Source: Leptolyngbya sp. SIOISBB
GTDB lineage: Bacteria; Cyanobacteriota; Cyanobacteriia; Phormidesmidales; Phormidesmidaceae
Assembly (NCBI GenBank): GCA_010671905.1
Contig: JAAHII010000001.1
Coordinates: 7,278,026 to 7,342,025, forward strand
Direction: 5' to 3'
Length of the DNA stretch: 64,000 nucleotides
A program made the translations under genes and the position numbers. Positions 1 to 9,016 of the stretch are shown piece after piece. Under the pieces are notes generated by a model. The model did no database searches and was not told where the DNA came from. It worked only from the letters and a program-made list of their open reading frames with translations. Within the stretch, counting starts at the first letter, position 1; each line of letters opens with the position of its first letter.

Positions 1-3000
1 TCGGTTTGTGGCTCCAGGGTAACCCCCGCCAGCTGCAAACCAGCGTCTAACAAAATGGGATGCAGGTGATAGAGCTGCGCGTCGGCGAGTAGCTCATCGG
101 ATACTTGAATCTGCGCTAAGGCTTCCCCCGCCCCGAGCCAAATCTCTTGAAGCATGCGGAACTGGGGACCGTAAGTGAGTCCCCGCTGCTGGTAAGTGTC
201 GTAAACCTGATCGGCGGCGATCGACTTTACGAGTTCCTGCTGTTTGTCGGCCAGCGAAAATGGCTTGGCCGGGGGCGTGCCAGGTTCAATCCGACCTTTG
301 GCATGACGCTGCCAAGTGTCAATTGCAGGGGCAGCGGCGCTAAAGATCTCGAACTCAGCCCCCGCTGCCGATAATTGCGTAACGGCGGTTTGAACAATTA
401 CGGGCTCCGCTGTGGGTAATCTGAGCGCCTTCAGCAAGGAGACATCGCGCAGCACGGGTGTTGGGTATTGACAGGCATGGGCCGCCGCGATCGCGCCTTC
501 CAGATACCCGGCAGCAGGCATCACGACGGCACCCAACACCTGATGATCTTTCAGATAGGCGGGCGTATCGGGATGGAGTTGAGCTTGAAAGTATCGCGCT
601 GTGGTTCCGGCCAGAGGTAAGGGGGCGCCAAGCAGAGGATGAAGGGGAGAAGTGGGGGCGTAGGGGAGTGGGGGAGTGGGGGAGTGGGGGAGTTCGACCC
701 AATAGCGCTGGTGCTGGAAGGGATAGTTAGGCAACTTGACCATTTGCCGGGGATGCGATCGCTCGCAGCCAGCCCAGTCAATCGTGGCCCCTGCCACATA
801 GAGTTTGCCGAGACTCGTCAGTAGGGTTTGCCAATCGGCATCGGGGCGCAGGCTGGGCAACCACAGAGCCTCGATTGCAGGCAAACAAGCTTGGCCCATA
901 GCCGCCAGTACAGGTTTCGGGCCAATTTCGATAAAGGTGTCGTAGTGTTCTGCCGCTAACGTGGCCATCCCGGCGGCAAACTGCACCGGCTGGCGAACGT
1001 GATTGACCCAATAGTCAGCGCTGGCAACCTCGGCGGTGAGGGGTCGCCCCGTGACGTTGGACACCAGAACTATCTGAGGTGAGGCATAGTTCACCTGATT
1101 CGCCACGACTTCGAACTTCGCCAGCATCGGTTCCATCAGAGCGGAGTGAAAAGCATGAGAAACCTCCAGTACCTTGGTTTTGATGCCTTGTTCTGTCAAC
1201 AGGGCCACGACAGATTCTAAGGCTGCCAGTTCGCCAGAAATCACCGTTGCTGCCGGGCCATTGATGGCGGCGATCGCGACCCCTTCTGGCAGTATTCCAG
1301 ATACTTGCTCAGCAGCGGCCCTCACCGCGACCATGCCACCCCCGGCCGGTAAGGCCTGCATCAAGCGACCGCGGGCCGCTACTAGCCGCAGTCCGTCTTC
1401 CAGAGAAAAGACTCCGGCCAGGCAAGCCGCCACGTACTCGCCAATACTGTGACCTAGGACGCCGTCGGGTTCAATGCCCCAGGAAAGCCAAAGCTGAGCG
1501 AGGGAGTATTCCAGGGCGAAGAGGGCGGGTTGGGTATAGGCGGTGGGGTGGATGGGGAGATGGGGAGATAGGGAGATGGGGAGATGGGAAGGGTTTTCTC
1601 CTGTTTCCTGTTCCCTATGGTCTATTCCCTTGCCACCATAAAGCACTGCTAACAAGTCAACTCCCTCATCCGCCAGAATCTCGGCACAGTAGTTGATTGC
1701 CTGCCGGAAGACCGGTTCGGTGTCGTACAGTTCACGGCCCATGTGGGGATATTGAGAACCTTGCCCGGTGAACAGGAAGGCAATTTTACGCTGTGACTGG
1801 CTGGGAGCAGTCGCTGCCTTCGCCGCAGAAGAGCCACTACTTAAATAGTGTTTTAGCTGCTGGTGCAATTGAGGGAGGTCGGCGGCGACTAGCGCGAGGC
1901 GGTGGTTGAAGTGCGATCGCCCCACCCCGGCAGAAAAGCAAATATCGGGCAGGGTCTCGGTGACTCCGGCCTCTAGCCAATCGTGGTACCGCTGTACGAG
2001 CTGACACAGCGCCCCATCACTGCGGGCTGACAGGGGCAGCACATGTAGCGGACGTTGATTGATGGTCGCGCCGATATCTTCTCCGTCCTGAGGGGAAATT
2101 TTGAATTCATAATGTTGGAGAGCTTCGCTTTTCTCGCAGAGTATTGCGAATTCATTTTCAGGTGCTTCCTCCAGAACCATATGCACGTTCGTGCCGCTCA
2201 TACCAAAGGAACTGATGCCCGCCAGGCGGCTCTCTGGGGTCGCGGGCCAAGGCGTGAGTTGAGTAGGAACAGTAACGGCAAGTTGGTTCCAGGGAATATA
2301 AGGGTTGGGGGTTTGCAGATGGAGGTGGGGCGGGATTTGCTGGTGCTGCAAGGACAGAATCACTTTGATCAAACCCGCCACGCCCGCCGCCGCTTCGAGG
2401 TGGCCGATGTTGGTTTTAGCAGAGCCGATCAGCAACGGCGTGGAACGTTGCCCCATCACTTGATTGAGCGCGAGCACTTCAATCGGGTCACCAAGGCGAG
2501 TGCCAGTACCGTGAACTTCGACGTACTGCACCTGTTCTGGCTCGATCCGGGCATTGGCGATCGCCTCTTGCAGCACTGATTCCTGCGCTTTACCATTGGG
2601 GGCAGTGAGGCCGTTGCTAATGCCATCATGATTGACGGCAGACCCCCGTACCACTGCCAAAATTGGGTCTTGATTGTCAATCGCATCGGATAATCGTTTC
2701 AGCACCACGACGCCACAGCCCTCGCCGCGGCCATAGCCATCGGCAGCGGCATCAAAGGTTTTGCAGCGGCCATCCGGAGCCAAGGCTTTGAGTTTACAAA
2801 AGCCGATAGTGGGTTCTGGGGTCAGCATCAGGTTGACGCCCCCCGCTAACGCCAGGTTGGCTTCCCCATTCCGTAGACTTTGACAGGCCAGATGCACTGC
2901 CAGCAGGGACGATGAGCAGGTGGTGTCGAGCTGCATTGTCGGACCTTGCAACCCAAAGGTGTACGCTAAGCGACCCGCGACGATGCTGCGAGTATTGCCC

Positions 3001-3563
3001 AGGCTGCTGTGGGCATCAATGCGAGTCAGGTCGCCAGAGCGGACGCTGAGCTGTGCATAGTCGTCAAAACTCACGCCGACAAAAACGCCAGTACGCGTGC
3101 CGCGCAAGTCGAAGGGCGGCTGTCCGGCATTCTCTAAAGCGGTGTAGCTGACCTCTAGCAGCAGCCGCTGTTGGGGGTCGAGGCTGCGAGCCTCACGGGG
3201 CGAAATGCCAAAAAACTGCGGATCGAACTGATCAACCTGATCAATAAAGCCACCCGAGCGAGTATACATCTTACCGGGTGCTTCGGCGTCAGGGTCGTAG
3301 TGGGCCGCCACGTTCCACCGCTGCTCAGGGATGTCGGTGATGGCATCGACACCATTGCGCAGCAGTTCCCAATAGGCTTCCGGGCTGTTGGCCCCGCCGG
3401 GAAAGCGGCAGGCCATCCCCACGATCGCGATGGGTTCTGTTTGCTGCTGGCGGATGGTCTCTAACTCCGATCGCAGCGATCGCAGCTGCATGGTGGCTTC
3501 ACGCAGCAAGTCCCGGTAGTTGTTGGGCTGAGAGTCCGGTTGCTGGGCACGAGATTGAATCAT
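1..3563 (-). CDS. Type I polyketide synthase, KS-AT-DH, C-terminal part outside window
   Basis: Minus-strand frame open from the ATG at 3563 to the window edge. KS domain: active-site DTTCSS with Cys216, HGTGT with His351, NIGH with His388. AT domain: GHSIGEY with Ser706. A dehydratase domain begins HPLLG at about residue 970, with DHQVLG catalytic His1007. The AT choice and any KR/ACP/TE lie outside the visible part. The start is set by a strong AAGGAGG site just upstream and by an ATGA overlap with the FAAL gene stop, so the two are translationally coupled and the FAAL protein probably hands its acyl chain to this KS. Two in-frame low-complexity insertions sit in the KS-AT linker (about residues 645-671) and at the AT/DH junction (about 958-975). 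Product unknown. Confidence 0.95.
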   Translation of the reverse strand, partial: MIQSRAQQPDSQPNNYRDLLREATMQLRSLRSELETIRQQQTEPIAIVGMACRFPGGANSPEAYWELLRNGVDAITDIPEQRWNVAAHYDPDAEAPGKMYTRSGGFIDQVDQFDPQFFGISPREARSLDPQQRLLLEVSYTALENAGQPPFDLRGTRTGVFVGVSFDDYAQLSVRSGDLTRIDAHSSLGNTRSIVAGRLAYTFGLQGPTMQLDTTCSSSLLAVHLACQSLRNGEANLALAGGVNLMLTPEPTIGFCKLKALAPDGRCKTFDAAADGYGRGEGCGVVVLKRLSDAIDNQDPILAVVRGSAVNHDGISNGLTAPNGKAQESVLQEAIANARIEPEQVQYVEVHGTGTRLGDPIEVLALNQVMGQRSTPLLIGSAKTNIGHLEAAAGVAGLIKVILSLQHQQIPPHLHLQTPNPYIPWNQLAVTVPTQLTPWPATPESRLAGISSFGMSGTNVHMVLEEAPENEFAILCEKSEALQHYEFKISPQDGEDIGATINQRPLHVLPLSARSDGALCQLVQRYHDWLEAGVTETLPDICFSAGVGRSHFNHRLALVAADLPQLHQQLKHYLSSGSSAAKAATAPSQSQRKIAFLFTGQGSQYPHMGRELYDTEPVFRQAINYCAEILADEGVDLLAVLYGGKGIDHREQETGENPSHLPISLSPHLPIHPTAYTQPALFALEYSLAQLWLSWGIEPDGVLGHSIGEYVAACLAGVFSLEDGLRLVAARGRLMQALPAGGGMVAVRAAAEQVSGILPEGVAIAAINGPAATVISGELAALESVVALLTEQGIKTKVLEVSHAFHSALMEPMLAKFEVVANQVNYASPQIVLVSNVTGRPLTAEVASADYWVNHVRQPVQFAAGMATLAAEHYDTFIEIGPKPVLAAMGQACLPAIEALWLPSLRPDADWQTLLTSLGKLYVAGATIDWAGCERSHPRQMVKLPNYPFQHQRYWVELPHSPTPPLPYAPTSPLHPLLGAPLPLAGTTARYFQAQLHPDTPAYLKDHQVLGAVVMPAAGYLEGAIAAAHACQYPTPVLRDVSLLKALRLPTAEPVIVQTAVTQLSAAGAEFEIFSAAAPAIDTWQRHAKGRIEPGTPPAKPFSLADKQQELVKSIAADQVYDTYQQRGLTYGPQFRMLQEIWLGAGEALAQIQVSDELLADAQLYHLHPILLDAGLQLAGVTLEPQT
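663..694. repeat. Octamer minisatellite GGGGAGTG inside PKS
   Basis: Four head-to-tail copies of GGGGAGTG (the last ending in TT). They are read in frame in the PKS as a Pro/Leu/His/Ser/Thr-rich stretch just before the DH domain. The unit differs by one step from the GGGGAGAT repeat at 1554-1585. Confidence 0.85.
1554..1626. repeat. Octamer minisatellite GGGGAGAT plus CCTGTTCCCTAT tract inside PKS
   Basis: About four copies of GGGGAGAT (one degenerate), followed by a tract with CCTGTTTCCTGTTCCCTATG. The tract resembles the repeat-rich spacer at 32125-32160. The frame stays open and encodes an insertion between KS and AT that other AT linkers do not need. Confidence 0.8.
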
Positions 3564-6500
3564 GACGCCCCTCCTTTCAGGATGGCTAGTTCCGCTGCCA
3601 GCAGATCGGCCATTTCCCCTTCACTGAGATCGTCTAAATCGGGGTTGGGGAAAGGGGCGTCGGGGCGTCGGTGGGGTTGAAGATCAGCGGCCCCCCACGA
3701 TGTCCGGTCGGTTGAGGGACCGTCCGTTTCACCCCACCCAAGGGAATTTGGGGAACTTGCATGGGGGGCGAGGTGAGTCACCAGTGCCGAGATCGTGGGA
3801 AAATTCCACGCGACGGTGGCATCCAAGGGTTGTTTAAGGGCTAACAACTCCTCCAGATCTTGTGCTAACTCCACGGCCATGACGGAATCCACGCCATAGT
3901 CGGCGAAAGCTTTATCCGGATCGATCTCGGCCGGGGAGAGTTTGAGGCGATCGGCCAGCCAGCGTCCCAACCAGGGCGCTAAGGCTTTTGCCGACGCAGA
4001 GGAGGCAGGCTTTGACCAGGCAATAGACTGTTCTGCCGGCCCTTGGAGAGCAGGCTCTGGCCAGGCAACGGACGCCTCTACCGGCCCCCTAGGAGCTTTA
4101 TTTTTGCGGCTGTCTGCGGGCGGGGATGAAGGATTTCGTTCAGGTTGGGAGCTTTCAGGACTGGCACTGAACGAGCTAACCCCAGCTTTTTGCAGCCAAG
4201 GGTCAAGGCTATGCTGCTCACCTATTTGGGTTTGCTCAAGGTCACCGATGGTCTCGGCGTAACGGGCAATCCACTCAGCAGTCTCGGGGGCTCCGGCAGC
4301 GACGATTTCCTGGGGGGATGACGTCAGTGCCTGGGCCAACAACTGCTCAAAGGATAGTCGTGTCCACTCTACAGCTCGGGGGCAAGCGGTGCGCTCTACC
4401 TGCTGAATGGCCAGCAGTAGGGCGATCGCCGCCAATTTGCCTACCGCTAGATAGGCCCAGCGCCGCGCGGTCACGGCCTCGGTGTGGCGATGCTGATACC
4501 GCGCCAGTATGTCCTCTGCTGTGGTAAATAAGCGATCAGCCAGGTCAGGGGCTCCCAAATCTTCACTAAGAAATACCTTGAGGCCCGCTCCCGCATTCAA
4601 TACCTGCGCGCCCAGATGCATTGTCAGAGTTTCCGTCGGGCCTTCAAAAATACGCAGTACGCGAGCATCCCGCAGAATTTGCGGTGCTAGATTCGGTTCA
4701 ATGTAGCCTCGTCCACCCAAGCATTGCACCAGGTCATCGGCCGCCTGCCAATAAAATTCGGGAGCGAGGATTTTGCAGGCCGTGAACGCTTCAGGAATCA
4801 CCGCCGATCCCTGATCGAGCCGGGTGGCGATCCAACCCACTAGGGCTGAGAGCGCTCCAATCTGGGCTGTGAGACCGCCTAAGCCAGTCAACAGAGCCGG
4901 ATTTTCGAGGAGTCGCCCGGTGCTGATCTGGCGACGAGAACTGTAGCGCAACATCAATTGGGCACAACGCTTCATGCCCCCCACGCAAGCAGCGGCGATC
5001 GCCAGTCGGCCATACATCATGGCGTCCTGGGCCACGGCCATGCCTTGGCCAGGTTGGCCTAAAAGCTGCGCTGCTACAACGGGTACGCCCTCCAGATACA
5101 CGGTGTTTTGCACCATGCCGCGCATGCCCATCGTCAGGGCTTCGGGTCCCTGTCGCAGACCGGGTGTGCCCTTAGTAATGGCAAAGCCACTGATGCCTGA
5201 GGCTGCCGGATGTTGGACAAAGACATTCAAGATACCAGCCCACGCCGCCGACCCACTCCAGATCTTTTCACCATGAAGCCGCCAGCCGCCGTCTGTCGCG
5301 ATCGACACCTGAGATTGAATCGCGTTGGGATTAGACCCCGCCCCCGATTCCGTCAGGGCAAAGGCCGCTAACTCGCGCCCCGTGGCCAATCGCGGCAGCC
5401 AGTCGGCCTGCAAGTCGGGATGAGCAGCTTGCAGAATCGGTCGAATGCCCAGCACGTTATTTAGACCGACAAAGAGCGCCAGGGTAGGATCGATCGCCCC
5501 TAATTGCTCCAACACCCGCAGCATGTCCTGGTGACCTAGTCCCAATCCAGCATATTCGGTCGGCACCTGCATCCCCAGCAGTCCCTGGTTGCCAAAATCG
5601 AGCACGACTCCAGGAGAGAGGCATCGCCGCTCGTCCATCAATCGGGAATTCAGCGACTCGTTCGCGTACTGGCGCAGCCAGTGAATGAGGGCTTCAGTAC
5701 GAACGGGATCCCCTGGATTTGTGCATTCTGAGGAGCCATGATTGGACATGGCTGATGCCTGCCCAAGGGTCGTCGAGGGACTTTGATCAGGTTGCCCCAG
5801 CCACCATTCGGCGACGGCGTCAAATCTCTGGTTTTGCCAGGCCTCTTTACAGGCCTGGCGCTGTACCTTACCACTTGTTGTGATCGGCAAACTACCGGGT
5901 TTCAACAACATCGCCGCCGATATCTGCAGCCCATGCTGATGCGAAACGGCCGCGCGAATGGCATTAATTACAGCATCTGCATTCAGCGTCCGTAGGGTAG
6001 TCCGCTGCACTTCCTGCACGACGATCAGCTGCTCTTCTCCCTCCATCTCTATGCCGAAAGCTGCTCCGCTCTGGGCCTGTAACGCTGGGTGGCTCTGCCC
6101 GACGGTCTGCTCAATGTCCTGAGGATAGTGATTTTGCCCGCGAATAATGATCAAATCCTTGAGCCGCCCAGTGACAAACAGTTCTCCCTGCCGCAAACAG
6201 CCTAGATCGCCCGTGCGCAAAAAAGGTCCGGTGCCATTCGCGAGTTCAGCGGCAAAGGTGTCTTGGGTGGCCTCGGGCTGTTGCCAATAACCTTGGGCCA
6301 CGCTCGGGCCACGCAGCCAAATTTCGCCGATCTGTCCCTCGTCACAGGGCTGATGCGTGTGCGGATCAACGATCGCGATGGTTTGATCGGCGGCTCCTGA
6401 TCCACAACTCACCAGTGGCAGCGCTGTATCCGCCAATGACTCAATCAATTGCCCCTGAGCGATGGCCAATCGATCCACCGCGTCGATGCGGGGTGGGGTG

Positions 6501-7609
6501 GTCTTCGCACCACCTGATGCGAAGAGAGTCGCCTCTGCCAGACCGTAACAGGGGTAGAAGGCCGTTGCCCGAAAGCCACAAGTCGCAAAGGTCTCGGCAA
6601 ACTGACTGAGGGTGGCAGCGCGGATCGGTTCGGCTCCAGTAAACGCCAACTCCCAATGGCGCAAATTCAGTCCCTGCCGCTGCTCCGGCGTGATTTTTTG
6701 CAGACAGCGCTCATAGGCAAAATTCGGCCCGCCACTAGTGGTGCCACCAAAGGTGGTAATAGCCTGCAGCCAGCGAATGGGCTGACGCAAAAACGACAGT
6801 GGCGACATCAAGGTGACCGGAAAGCCGCTGTAAAGAGGTTGCAGAATGCCACCGATCAGGCCCATATCATGGTGGGGCGGCAACCAGATGACGCCGTGAC
6901 TCGCCGCAGAATGTCCAAATCGGCTGTGAATCAGCCCGAGATTATGCATCAGGTTGCTATGGCTGACCATCACCCCTCGGGGCTGACTGGTAGAGCCAGA
7001 GGTGTATTGCAAAAGCGCGATCGCAGAGCCTCGCTCAGGAAGAAGCGCGTCATTAACCAGCTTAGGAATGCAATACTCCGGTTGACCCACTGCGACCTTG
7101 GCTGAAGCCAAGGTCATTCTCGGAGCCATACAGGCAATGGGGTGGGCAATTTTCTGAGCCACTGATGCCAACTGCCGCTGCACCTTAGTCAGCTGATCGA
7201 CTGGCGTCAGGATTGCCTGAGGCTGAGCATCCACGACCATGTGCAACCAACGTGCCAAACCTTGATGCCGTCCGGGTAACGGTACGGGCACGGAGATCGC
7301 TCCCGCCTGCAAACACCCCAAAAACGCCGCCACAAAATCTAGTCCCGCAGGCAGAGCCAGCATTACTGGCTGATTGGCAAATTCTGCTAACTGCACGGCG
7401 ATCGCATCGACCCGGAGAGCCAGCTCGGCATAGCTCCATTCATGTCTAGGATTGGCAGTGATGTCATCCAACTCATCGGGCAAAAATCGATACGCTAACC
7501 GATGAGGCTGATGCGCTGCCCGCCATTGCAGAATCTCTATCAGGCTGGCGTTAGCAGACTTGAGGATTTGCTCAACCCCAGCACTTTTGCGGTCACACTC
7601 TTGCACCAT
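3560..7609 (-). CDS. Fatty acyl-AMP ligase / acyl-CoA dehydrogenase / ACP fusion (PKS starter unit protein)
   Basis: About 1349 residues. FAAL domain about 15-595: ATP-binding YTSGSTSQPRG at about 201-211, GEIWLRG, RTGD at 465-468, and GRLKDLIIIRG followed by the C-terminal SGKVQR lysine. Acyl-CoA dehydrogenase domain about 640-1000: FALTESGAGS substrate/FAD loop and RIFEGPTETL, whose Glu is at the position of the catalytic base. ACP about 1205-1285, with DSVMAVEL carrying the phosphopantetheine Ser at about 1242. The last 25 residues form a LSEGEMADLLAAEL docking-type helix. Expected role: activate a fatty acid as acyl-AMP, load it on its own ACP, introduce an alpha,beta double bond and pass it to the PKS. 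I chose the ATG at 7609 (AGGA seven bases upstream) over the TTG at 7615. The stop overlaps the PKS start as ATGA. Confidence 0.93.
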   Translation of the reverse strand: MVQECDRKSAGVEQILKSANASLIEILQWRAAHQPHRLAYRFLPDELDDITANPRHEWSYAELALRVDAIAVQLAEFANQPVMLALPAGLDFVAAFLGCLQAGAISVPVPLPGRHQGLARWLHMVVDAQPQAILTPVDQLTKVQRQLASVAQKIAHPIACMAPRMTLASAKVAVGQPEYCIPKLVNDALLPERGSAIALLQYTSGSTSQPRGVMVSHSNLMHNLGLIHSRFGHSAASHGVIWLPPHHDMGLIGGILQPLYSGFPVTLMSPLSFLRQPIRWLQAITTFGGTTSGGPNFAYERCLQKITPEQRQGLNLRHWELAFTGAEPIRAATLSQFAETFATCGFRATAFYPCYGLAEATLFASGGAKTTPPRIDAVDRLAIAQGQLIESLADTALPLVSCGSGAADQTIAIVDPHTHQPCDEGQIGEIWLRGPSVAQGYWQQPEATQDTFAAELANGTGPFLRTGDLGCLRQGELFVTGRLKDLIIIRGQNHYPQDIEQTVGQSHPALQAQSGAAFGIEMEGEEQLIVVQEVQRTTLRTLNADAVINAIRAAVSHQHGLQISAAMLLKPGSLPITTSGKVQRQACKEAWQNQRFDAVAEWWLGQPDQSPSTTLGQASAMSNHGSSECTNPGDPVRTEALIHWLRQYANESLNSRLMDERRCLSPGVVLDFGNQGLLGMQVPTEYAGLGLGHQDMLRVLEQLGAIDPTLALFVGLNNVLGIRPILQAAHPDLQADWLPRLATGRELAAFALTESGAGSNPNAIQSQVSIATDGGWRLHGEKIWSGSAAWAGILNVFVQHPAASGISGFAITKGTPGLRQGPEALTMGMRGMVQNTVYLEGVPVVAAQLLGQPGQGMAVAQDAMMYGRLAIAAACVGGMKRCAQLMLRYSSRRQISTGRLLENPALLTGLGGLTAQIGALSALVGWIATRLDQGSAVIPEAFTACKILAPEFYWQAADDLVQCLGGRGYIEPNLAPQILRDARVLRIFEGPTETLTMHLGAQVLNAGAGLKVFLSEDLGAPDLADRLFTTAEDILARYQHRHTEAVTARRWAYLAVGKLAAIALLLAIQQVERTACPRAVEWTRLSFEQLLAQALTSSPQEIVAAGAPETAEWIARYAETIGDLEQTQIGEQHSLDPWLQKAGVSSFSASPESSQPERNPSSPPADSRKNKAPRGPVEASVAWPEPALQGPAEQSIAWSKPASSASAKALAPWLGRWLADRLKLSPAEIDPDKAFADYGVDSVMAVELAQDLEELLALKQPLDATVAWNFPTISALVTHLAPHASSPNSLGWGETDGPSTDRTSWGAADLQPHRRPDAPFPNPDLDDLSEGEMADLLAAELAILKGGAS

Positions 7610-7680
7610 AGACAATCCTAAAAAGCTATCTTTTATTGAATTCTATGCTCAATAAAGATCGACAAAAAGTTGGATCTTAT

Positions 7681-7695
7681 TAAAAACTATTCTCA
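7681..7695 (-). promoter_or_regulatory. Possible Fur-type box next to the FAAL promoter
   Basis: Minus strand TGAGAATAGTTTTTA, a weak match to the 7-1-7 pattern TGAnAAT-n-ATTnTCA. It lies just downstream of the proposed -10, where a bound repressor would block transcription. The left half is identical to the stronger boxes before the receptor and tonB genes; the right half is degenerate. Confidence 0.22.
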
Positions 7696-7697
7696 AC

Positions 7698-7725
7698 AGT
7701 ATAGGGGATTCGCAGGTTATGTAAA
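7698..7725 (-). promoter_or_regulatory. Putative sigma70-type promoter of the FAAL-PKS operon
   Basis: On the minus strand, TTTACA (7725-7720), a 16-bp spacer and TATACT (7703-7698), about 90 bp upstream of the FAAL ATG at 7609. It is the best -35/-10 pair I see in the spacer. Confidence 0.4.
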
Positions 7726-8004
7726 GCCTCTATGAAGGAATTGAAGTCTCCTACGTAGAGATGAATTTTAAATCTGTAGAAATCCTTAGATGTCAAAGCA
7801 GATAGCTAATTCAGCCTAAATCCCCCTGAAAGGGAAAATGCGTTGCTGTAAACACAGGTGATATTGGCCAGATTTAACTGACGCTGCTGAACGCTCATGT
7901 CCTGCCTTTCCATTAAAATCCAGTATTAGCAGAACTAGACTGGGTGTTGTCTCTATTTGAGAAGTGGTTTCATCTACACGAAACTGAACCGAAAACGTCA
8001 GTGC
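7726..8004. other. Spacer between PPTase and FAAL genes
   Basis: No coding frame or strong hairpin recognised. AT-rich, upstream of the proposed FAAL promoter. Confidence 0.5.
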
Positions 8005-8829
8005 TCAATCCTGGCGCTGCACAATGTCTCGACTACTGATGCAAGAAAAACGGGTGGCCTGACCAGCCCGGCCAGGGATAGACCAGCCAAACTGTATCTG
8101 TAGCGAAGTCTCCAGGTGGGTAGCCACGGCCATACAGTGCTGAGGTGTGGGGTTTAGCGAAGTAAACTTCCAGGCTGTGGCCGAGGCCGGGTCCAGCAGC
8201 GACTCAAACTGAATCATCTCACCAGCATTCAGATGCGGTTGAAACTGAAACCGCATTTGCTGCAGCGGTATTGACAACCCTTTTCCTTGAGCTTTGACGT
8301 AGGCCTCCTTCAATGTCCATAAGCTAAAGAAACGCTGACTCCAAGCAGTGCCCGATAATTGCTGCAATGCCGCGAGTTCATCAGGCGTGCAACTCATATC
8401 CGCGATCGCTGCCAAATCGCCCGCCCGCGTCATCCACTCCACGTCGATACCGACATCCGCTGACTGGGTAATCGCGCAGGCCACCAGCCCCGTGGTATGA
8501 GACAGGTTAAACCGTAGGGGTGGCTGTCCTCGCTCTGTGGCAAGCTCTGGGCGACCATGAGCGTTTGTGGTAAATCGCCAAGCGGCGGGGGCACAGTCAC
8601 TGTAGCGAGATAAGCTGCTGCGGAGCAGCGCATGGGCAACGAGGTACTCATGGCGGTGCTGGGGAAAGTGAAAGCGGTTATACCGCGATCGCTCTTGTTC
8701 ATCTAACCAGGAAACATATTGGCTGATCAGTTCCGGCTGACAGCACCGATGGGGTTCCGCCATCCACACATGGACGGCGTCGGTTCCTGGCCCGGGGGCT
8801 TTGCGGCCTGCTGCAGGCGGGTTGCTCAT
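8005..8829 (-). CDS. Sfp-type 4'-phosphopantetheinyl transferase
   Basis: Transfers the phosphopantetheine arm of CoA to carrier-protein serines. It is the expected activator of the ACP in the neighbouring FAAL fusion and of the PKS carrier domains. Diagnostic motifs: a FNLSHT box, GIDVEW (Mg-binding Asp/Glu), and WTLKEAYVKAQGKGLS in the C-terminal half. About 274 residues from the ATG at 8829, usual for the Sfp class. A GTG at 8856 would add nine residues and cannot be excluded, since neither start has a clear ribosome site. Same strand as FAAL-PKS, but separated by about 395 bp with its own candidate promoter, so probably a separate transcript. Confidence 0.93.
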   Translation of the reverse strand: MSNPPAAGRKAPGPGTDAVHVWMAEPHRCCQPELISQYVSWLDEQERSRYNRFHFPQHRHEYLVAHALLRSSLSRYSDCAPAAWRFTTNAHGRPELATERGQPPLRFNLSHTTGLVACAITQSADVGIDVEWMTRAGDLAAIADMSCTPDELAALQQLSGTAWSQRFFSLWTLKEAYVKAQGKGLSIPLQQMRFQFQPHLNAGEMIQFESLLDPASATAWKFTSLNPTPQHCMAVATHLETSLQIQFGWSIPGRAGQATRFSCISSRDIVQRQD

Positions 8830-9016
8830 TTCTGACTCTGCCTTTGGCACCTCCACAATCCGGGTGCGATCGTTGCATAATGATTAGACATCGCCTAATA
8901 ATACAAAAAGTCATTAACGCTGTGGGTGGTTACTCGCTTTCTCCACTGAATGGATGAATGCTGGCTTGCGCGTTCAAAAGATTTCAACTTCACTCTAGAT
9001 TCATGGCCGGTTGCTT

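Noticed and set aside
147-374. Plus-strand frames across 147-3464
   Set aside because: Shadows of the PKS, which is open on the minus strand and carries KS, AT and DH motifs.
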